Source of the DNA: Dugong dugon
Taxonomy: Eukaryota > Chordata > Mammalia > Sirenia > Dugongidae
NCBI GenBank assembly: GCA_030035585.1
Contig: CM057464.1
Location: 29,157,465-29,221,464, forward strand
Length of the DNA: 64,000 nt
Reading direction: 5' to 3'
Shown here: positions 57,365 through 64,000 of the stretch, piece after piece
Numbering within the stretch: position 1 is the first letter of the stretch
Layout: the number at the start of each line of letters is the position of its first letter
Notes under the pieces: generated by a model
Databases searched by the model: none
What the model saw: the letters and a program-made list of their open reading frames with translations, nothing else
Told to the model about the DNA's origin: nothing
Position numbers and translations under genes: made by a program

Positions 57365-58943
57365 CTTTCCATTTCTATTTTACTGAGAGTTTTTATCAGG
57401 TAAACTATTGAATTTTATTGAAGCATTTTCTGCATCAATTGACATGATCATATATTTTTTTATTTTATGTGGTAGATTACACTGATTGATTTGCTAATGT
57501 TGAACAATCCTTGGTATGAATCCCACTTATCATAGTGTATGATTTTTTTTTTGATATGTTGCTGAAGTCTGCTGACTTAAATTTTGTTGAAAATTTTTCA
57601 TATCTGTTTGTAAGGGATATTGGTCTGTAATTTTCTTTCTTTTTTTGTGATGTCTTTGCATGGTTTAGGTATCAGGGTTATGCTGGCTTCCTTGAAAGAG
57701 TTTGGTACTGTTCCTTCATCTTCTGTGTTTTTGAAGAGATTGAGTAGAATTGGTATCAACTCTTTTCTGAATGTTTGGTAGAATTATCTAGTGTAGCCAT
57801 CAGATCCTGGGTTTCTTTTTTTGGTGGTTGTTGTTGGCAGTTTTTTGATCACATCTTCAGTCTCTTCTTCTGTAATGGTATTTTTAAGTTTTCTACCTCT
57901 ATTTGTGTTAGTTTGGGTATACAGTGTGTTTCTAGGAATTTGTCGATTCCATCTAGGTTTTCAAATTTCTTGGAGGACAGTTTTTCATAGTAATCAGTTA
58001 TGATCTTCTTTATCTCTGTTGTATCGGTTTTAATGTCACCAGTTTAATTTCTTAATTTGGTTATTTGTCTCTACTGGTTTTTTTCTTTTTATCAGTCTGA
58101 CTAGTAGTTTGTCTATTTTATTGATCTTTTCAAAGAACCAACTTCTTGTTTTGTTGATTCTATTGTTTTTCTATTTTTGTTTATTTCTGCTTTGATGTTT
58201 ATTATTTCCTTTTTCTGGTAGGCAGCTTTTGGCTTCTTTTGCTCTTCCTTTTGTATTTGTTCAAGTTGTTGTTTTAAGTTAATGATTTTGGATCGTTTTT
58301 CTTTTTTAATGTAGGCATTTATTACTGTGAATTTCCCTCTGAGTACTGCCCAGAGGTTTTGATATGTTGAGTCTTCATTTTCATTTGATTCTAGAAATTT
58401 TTTATTTTTACTTTTGATTTCTTCTATGACCCAATAATTTTTCAGTAGTGTATTGTTTAACTTCCATGTATTAATTTTTCATTTCCTTGTTTTTCCTGTT
58501 GTTGATTTCTAGCTTCATACCATCATGGTCAGAGAAGATGCTTTGTATGATTTCAGTCTTTTTAAATTTGTTGAGACTTGTTTTGTGTCCTAGAATATGG
58601 TCTGTTCTGGAAAATGATCTGTGTGCACTAAAGAAGAATGTGTGTTGTTCTGATGATGAAGTATTCTATATATGTCTGTTAGATCCAGTTGGTTTATGGT
58701 TTTATTTAAGTTCTCAATGTCCTTAGTGATCTTCTTTTTAGATGTTCTGTCTATAATTGAAAGCGGTATGTTCAAGTCCCCTACTATTATTGTGGAGATG
58801 TCTATTTCTCCTTTCTTATTAGTCAGTATTTATTTCGTGTATTTTGGTGCATTGCTATTGGGGCGTATATATTTATAATTATGTCTTCTTGCTGGGTGGA
58901 CACTTTTATTATTATGTAATCTTCTTTATCTCTTGTAATAGAT

Positions 58944-61273
58944 GTTTTTTCTTGTTTCCTAATCTTTATATACTTAATCACAAGTACCTTGGGGTGATTT
59001 ATTTCACTGTTTTGGAGACAGTAATATTTAAACTCTTGCATTAGAGAAAGCCCCTTAAAAACAAACAAACAAAAACAACAAGAAATTATGATAACATTAA
59101 ATAAAGGAACATCCTTGAAAAGTATGGATTAAGACCCAGGTGTGGGTGGGGAAATTGGACAGCCATAAGGATTCTTAAGGGTCACAGACTCAGAAAAATT
59201 ATGCTAGGTATTTTGGTAAACTATGCAATTCATCCCCAGTTAGGGGCAACCAATTTTGAAGTACTTCCATTAATTAAAAGTTGAATAATAACAGTAATAA
59301 TAATAATAAAAAGTACAGCAGCTTTCAGTGTGATTTGGTTAAGCTGTTCTAGAAAACACTACTAATTTTTGGTTTCTGCAGTGTCAAGTATAGAAATGAG
59401 CAGAGTGACAAATTTATAAACACCATAGAAAGAATTGTAGAGAGGAACTGGAGCCACTTGAATGCCATTTGGTTCCTGCTTGTCATAAACTATTCCTCTT
59501 TTTTCTAGTTCTTGGAAAACATACTTCATTGGGGCAAAAATGTTAGCGTTAGCTGGTAGCCCTGTTCTTCTTTATAGGGTGGAGTAATTATGTTCACAAT
59601 TGGTTTCTTGCTTTCTGCTTTATCTTTGTTATGGTTAAGGCTTGATCATGTAATCCAGATAACCAGTTAGCAAAATAGATTTTCTCCCCAGTGCTTTCAT
59701 AGTTGCTTGTTTAAAGATTCCTAAGCTAGCATGTAAGGAACGGACCAACAAAATGGGAGGATTTGAAATTCGGAATCCATTGGCCCCGGGGATTAACTGG
59801 AGTTTGTTATACGTTTTAAATCTGGTGTTGAGTTCATGGACAAACCATCCCACTTACACAGGTTTTATTTTATGGACATGCTTCATGACAAAGGCACCAG
59901 CAAGACCTCCTGATCCTAAATTTAAATACTTATAGGAACACCAGCAGGCAAAATCAACTTCTCAGTCATGTAAGTGGAGTTCTACATTTCCAACTGCGTG
60001 TGCTAGATCAAAGCCAACAAAACAACCCTTTGCTTGTCTGGCTTTTCTGATGGCAGGTGTATTAAAGAGCTGGCCAGTATAAAAATGCAACCCACTAAAA
60101 AGGATCACTGCAATCGAGTCTCCTTCCTTCACAATTACTTTAAGGATATCCTCCATTCTCAAGGTTTCTTCCCCCTCTCTTGGCTTTATAATCCACATAC
60201 TTTTCTCAACATTAAGTCCATGAAGTTGAAGCTGTGACTCAATAGCATAATGATCTGAAGGGAATGCTTTGGCTTCTAGAAGAATTGTATACCGTTTTGG
60301 TGTAGACTTAAAAAACCCTAACAGTAGAAGATGTAAATTAACAGTCAAATCATTCATTAGAGCTATTTATTTCTCATTGGCTCCTACAGTGTCAATCATA
60401 AGACCTGTAATACTCTCATCTCCTATAATCCAAGGATGTTTCCCTACTTCATGACCATAGGCTCCCATTTTGGCCCACTTACCCAGTTCTTCTTCCAGAT
60501 ATGTTATAACCATTTTTGGTTGAAGGCCAAGAGAATTTCCCAAGAAATAGATGCCATTTCAATCCTTATTCACTAATAAGATAAATCAATTTGAGGAAGA
60601 TCCTGCATTTTGGGGATGTAAAAATACTCCTTGAAGCACCTCAGCTTATCTTCCTCACCAAGGTGGAGAGCAACCCACTCATCTGTTGGGTGACATCTGA
60701 GTTGAGACGCAATGCATTGTATTTTGTCAGCTGGTAATTCAGGAGGTGAGGGCTCCATTGCAAGTTGTTCTCATCTAGGTTTCTAATGGGGTCCACAGCT
60801 CCCGGTGATTATGGGGTTCATTAGGGAAGTAACAGGTTATAATTTAGGATCAGAAATGACTGAGGATACAGTTCTTTGGTCAGGACAGCTTCTTCACAGC
60901 CTTGCCCACAGGCATGCCTCTCTCTGGCACTTGGCTGCTGCCCTGCTGAGGCAAGTGTTACAAAGCTCTTTTAGCTCTCTGTATGAGTCCCTGGAGGCAC
61001 CCTACTCTGCCAGTAACACTCCTGCCTGAAGGCATTCATTCTTCTCTCTCCATGGGCAGAAAAGCCTACTATGCTGTCTTCTGCCAGTCTCCTGGTTCTT
61101 CTGCCTCTGCTGCTGGTGTTTCTCTACTGCTGCTTCTTGCCGTCTCCGGTCATCTCTGTTGTTACAGCTCTATGTCTCTTTCTCCTAGATCTAGGAGGTT
61201 CTCAGAGTAGGGATCCTGGATCCAAAGGACATACTCCATTCCTGGTTCTTATTTCTTTGTGATGGTGACATAC
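58944..61273 (-). pseudogene. KYNU: KYNU (kynureninase) retrocopy with LTR-derived leader
   Basis: An intronless copy of kynureninase mRNA, which in the source gene encodes the PLP enzyme that cleaves kynurenine and 3-hydroxykynurenine in tryptophan breakdown. It starts [20 protein letters not shown] at 60758 and ends in an ETKN-type stop at 59362 (usual length 465 residues). The PLP lysine (SYKYLN, Lys at 59929-59931) is still there. It cannot make protein: a 2-base insertion follows LPQIDLS, TGA and TAA stops occur in NKD*NG and NEK*IA, the HDWG Trp codon is TGA, and the KP-V*VGWF stop and a late frameshift near 59550 follow. About 418 bp of presumed 3' UTR lead to a T-run at 58945-58950, i.e. 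poly(A). The 5' leader (about 60790-61268) is LTR sequence. A 14-bp TSD CTCTTGTAATAGAT lies at 58930-58943 and 61274-61287. Confidence 0.93.
60790..61268 (-). mobile_element. LTR-derived leader of the KYNU retrocopy
   Basis: On the minus strand it follows the LTR at 10470-11613 from its 10733 equivalent to its 11530 equivalent: GAACCAGGAATGGAGTATG against GAGCTAGGAGTGGAGTGC, GACTGGCAGAAGACAGCA against GACTGGCAGGAGATGATG, and TTGTAACACTTGCCTCAGC against TTGTAACACTTACCTGAGC. It lacks the palindrome and the tandem-repeated U3 of that LTR. It ends where KYNU 5' UTR begins. It is the copied part of an RNA, not an LTR insertion. Confidence 0.85.
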
Positions 61274-62034
61274 CTCTTGTAATAGATTTTGATTTAAAGT
61301 CTATTTTATCTGATATTGGTAAGGCTGCCCCTACTTTTTTATTTACTGGTTGCATGGGATATTTTTCTCCATCCTTCTGTTTTCAACTTGTTTGTGTCCT
61401 TATGTCTAAAGTGTGTTTCTTGTAGACATCAAAAGGACGTATCATGTTTTTTAACCATTCTGCCACTCTTTTCCTTTTGAATGGGGTGTTAGACACATTT
61501 ACCTTTAAGGTTGTTACTGAAAATGAAGTAGCTACCGCATTCATGTTGCTGTTGTTTTCTGAGTGTTTTATATCTTCCTTTTTTTTTTTTTAATTCTGAT
61601 TTTTCTGTTTTTGTTTGTATGTGGCTGCTTTCTTGTGATGAGCCTTTTTGCTATCTTCTTTTCTTCTGAATGTTGTTTCTTGGTGATTTCATAGTGGTTA
61701 CAACATATATTAAATTATGCAGCTTACAGTTACAACAAAGTTTAACATAATGAACAACAGTTGACATACAACCTTATCATAGTAAATCTCTTCCTGATAT
61801 ATTCCTCTTTGCCTCATTTCTGTTGATGTGTCTCCATTAACATCAGTATACAATCTGTGTTCTCTAAGTTTACTTTGTACTTATTTCTTACAAACTTGAT
61901 ATTGTATTGTTTGCAGGATTTAGTTATTTATTTTATTCCCTGAAAATTTCATATGCTCGGTCCTTACGATTGCCTGTGTTGTTGAGTGTTTTTTGGAGAT
62001 CTCTCTCTCATTATTTATTTTTCCTGCTCAGGGC

Positions 62035-64000
62035 TTCAGAGTCAAGGCTCAAGTGCCACATACATGACCTCAAGGCTTCCACTTGTGCTTTGAAAGAAAG
62101 CCTTATTTCTTGTAGTAACAGATCCAAAATTGCTGAAAACCAAACCCAGAGTCTTATTGTAAGAGTGGCTGAATTACAATGCCAGCTCAATTGAAACCTC
62201 GAGAGGTGTCTGAGGTTAAAGTAAGGGCATTGATTGAGAAGAGATGGGATCCTGAGACTTGGGATGGGGACATATGGGCAGATAATCAGGAAGCTGGGGA
62301 CACTGAGCCTGTAAATTCCATTGAATCACTCCTGCCAGCAGAACCAGTCTCATCTGAAGAAATTACTTCATGTTTGTCTGCTAAACCACCCTGCCCAGAA
62401 AAACCATTAGCCCCTCAACTCCCATCTGAGGAGATTAGTCCTAGCCCAGCTGCCTCTAAAGAGCACTTGCCTGAGTCATTGCCTGGAGCATCGCCTGAGG
62501 CAGATGCTTTACAAGATAATGCTGAATGTTCTCAGAACAATTCCACACTACCGATTCTGGCTTCTAGACCTATAACTAGGCTTAAGTCCCAGTGAGCCCC
62601 AAAAGGTGAAGTACAAAGTGTGACCCAGGAGGAGGTACGCTACACTCCAAAAGAACTACTTGAGTTTTCTAATATGTACAAACAGAAACCTGGGGAATAT
62701 GTGTGGGAATGGCTGTGAAGGGTGTGGGATAATGGCGCAAGGAACATAAAGATGGTTCAGTCTGAGTTTATTGATATGGGTCCACTGAGCACAGACTGTT
62801 CCTTCAGTGTTTCAGCTAGAGAAGTTAGGAAAGGATCTAATAGTTTATTTGGTTGGGTTGCTGAAGCATGGATTATGAGGTGGCCGACACGAAATCAAGT
62901 TGAAGTACTGGACCTGCCTTGGTATACTGTAGAAGAAGGTATCCAAAGGCTTAGGGAAACTGGCATGCTAGAGTGGATTTATCAAGTTAGACCCACAGAC
63001 ACACACATGGAGTGTCCAGAGGACACACCTTTTACCACAACTACTAGGAACAAATTTGTGAAGGGAGCTCCAGCATCCTTGAAGACTGCTGTGATTGCTG
63101 TTTTATGTAAGCCAGATTTGACAGTGGGAACTGCCCTAACTGAATTAAGACACCTAACTACAATGGAGCTGATTGGCCCCATGGTAGTAGGGGCCAAGTG
63201 ACTGCACTCAATCGACAAAGACAAGGTGGGTGTGGTTACAGTAATGGACAGAGGGGTCAAAGTAGTAATCAGAATAGTCTGACTCGTATGGCCTTATGGT
63301 GTTGGCTACTTAGTCATGGTGTCCCTAGGAGTGAAATAGATAGGAAATCTACTAAATATTTACTTGATCTATACAAACGGATGAATTCTAGGTCAGGTGA
63401 ACAGCAGTCTAACTCAAATCGCCAGAATAGACAGTCGCGGTCCCCCAATCAATTCCCAGATTTGAGTGAGTTTAAAGACCCACAACCCCTTGAATGAAGG
63501 GGAGGCCGGATCCCCTTGAGGAAGGACTCCAATACACTGCCAAAAATTTTTACTGTTAATCTTTCTCCCAGCCTTCCACAAAGGGATCTACGGCCTTTTA
63601 CGAGAGTGACTGTTCACTGGGGAAAAGGAAATAATCAAGCTTTTCGGGGATTACTGGATACTGGCTCAGAGCTGACACTAATTCCAGGAGACCCAAAATG
63701 TTACTGTGGCCCACCAGTCAGAGTGGGGGCATATGGAGGTCAGGTTATTAATGGCGTCTTGGCTCATGTCCGTATCACAGTAGGTCCAGTGGGTCCCTGA
63801 ACCCATCCTGTAGTGATTTCCCCAGTTCCAGAATGCATGATTGGAATACATATACTCAGCAACTGGCAGAACCCCCGCATTGTATTCCTGACAAATAGAG
63901 TAAGGGCTATTATGGTAGGAAAAGCCAAGTGGAAGCCATTAGAACTTCCTCTACCTAGGAAGATAGTAAACCAAAAGCAATACCGCATTCCTGGAGGGAT
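62035..64000 (+). mobile_element. Endogenous retrovirus, gag and protease, broken
   Basis: Parts in order: a coiled-coil-like gag N-terminus (about 62080-62190), a Pro- and Ser-rich linker (about 62200-62600, LPSEEISPSPAASKE), a capsid-like part (about 62720-63200, WYTVEEGIQRLRETGM and RNKFVKGAPASLKTAVIAVL), a basic, Asn/Gln-rich nucleocapsid-like part (about 63200-63500), and a protease with DTG (LLDTGSELTLIPGD, DTG at 63657-63665) and flap-like GAYGGQVINGV. The rest of pol lies beyond the window. Family is uncertain; ERV-L-like (class III) is my lean. No 5' LTR is visible: it abuts L1. It is broken, with several interruptions, and old enough to be so, though long stretches still read well. 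Confidence 0.8.

Larger units (their letters stand above)
50811..62030 (-). mobile_element. Long L1 (-), cut up by five insertions
   Basis: On the minus strand this is one L1. Its 3' end has a T-run (50811-50818), followed by the 3' UTR (to about 54000), ORF2 (about 54000-61560) and inter-ORF or ORF1-side sequence (to about 62030). It is interrupted by an RTE (51238-53477), a SINE (54426-54597), an RTE fragment (54606-55170), a solo LTR (56853-57364) and the KYNU retrocopy (58944-61273). Its text continues across each gap. ORF2 is dead. It meets an endogenous retrovirus near 62030, so its 5' end is unknown. Confidence 0.8.

Noticed and set aside
59362-60758. A functional kynureninase-like gene
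   Set aside because: Stops and frameshifts occur throughout and there are no introns; the copy is a processed pseudogene.
1-64000. CRISPR arrays, integrons, prokaryotic operons
   Set aside because: The sequence is plainly mammalian; no regularly spaced short direct repeats with unique spacers were seen.

Overview
This window is mammalian, non-coding and made mostly of repeats. The species group is given by a tRNA-derived SINE present in more than twenty copies, with a head reading GGAGCCCTGGTGGCACAG and a tail reading CGCTATGAGTCGGAATCGAC. This is the AfroSINE family of Afrotheria. An RTE-clade LINE sharing that tail is also present, as are long L1s with L1 3' ends of a kind I associate with elephants. 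I infer an elephant or another paenungulate. I see no intact protein-coding gene, exon, RNA gene or CRISPR array. The window is probably intergenic or intronic.

Layout. 1-5.4 kb: an old L1 (-) interrupted by an L1 (+), which itself holds a Tigger DNA transposon and a SINE. 5.4-10.5 kb: mostly single-copy DNA with SINEs and MIRs. 10.5-11.6 kb: an LTR with a tRNA-Leu-type primer site, split by a nearly perfect 157-bp palindrome. 13.2-15.6 kb: L1, a MaLR-like LTR and L2. 16-17 kb: a MER5A-like element and an RTE that seems to have lost its middle. 17.0-24.6 kb: a full-length but dead L1 (-) with target-site duplications. 25-37 kb: L1, L2, MIR, SINE and an RTE (-) of about 2.5 kb. 37-42 kb: older L1, LTRs and SINEs. 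42.1-49.9 kb: a second full-length, dead L1 (+) with target-site duplications and a repeated 5' UTR. 50.8-62 kb: one long L1 (-) cut up by two RTEs, a SINE, a solo LTR and a retrocopy of the kynureninase mRNA. 62-64 kb: the start of a broken endogenous retrovirus (gag and protease) that runs off the window.

The most unusual object is the kynureninase (KYNU) retrocopy at 58.9-61.3 kb. Its body is an intronless, decayed KYNU coding sequence on the minus strand. Its 5' leader is not ordinary KYNU sequence: about 480 bp of it match the LTR family seen intact at 10.5-11.6 kb. Leader, coding region and a short poly(A) lie together between one pair of 14-bp direct repeats, so they entered as one RNA. 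The leader starts about 30 bp downstream of the place where the LTR family has its TATA-like box. This is what an LTR-initiated KYNU transcript copied by L1 would leave behind.

Nothing here forms an operon-like or multi-gene system. The elements are linked by parasitism: L1 enzymes probably moved the KYNU mRNA, RTE enzymes probably move the SINEs through the shared tail, and elements have repeatedly landed in one another. Family names are from memory of sequence patterns; no database was searched.
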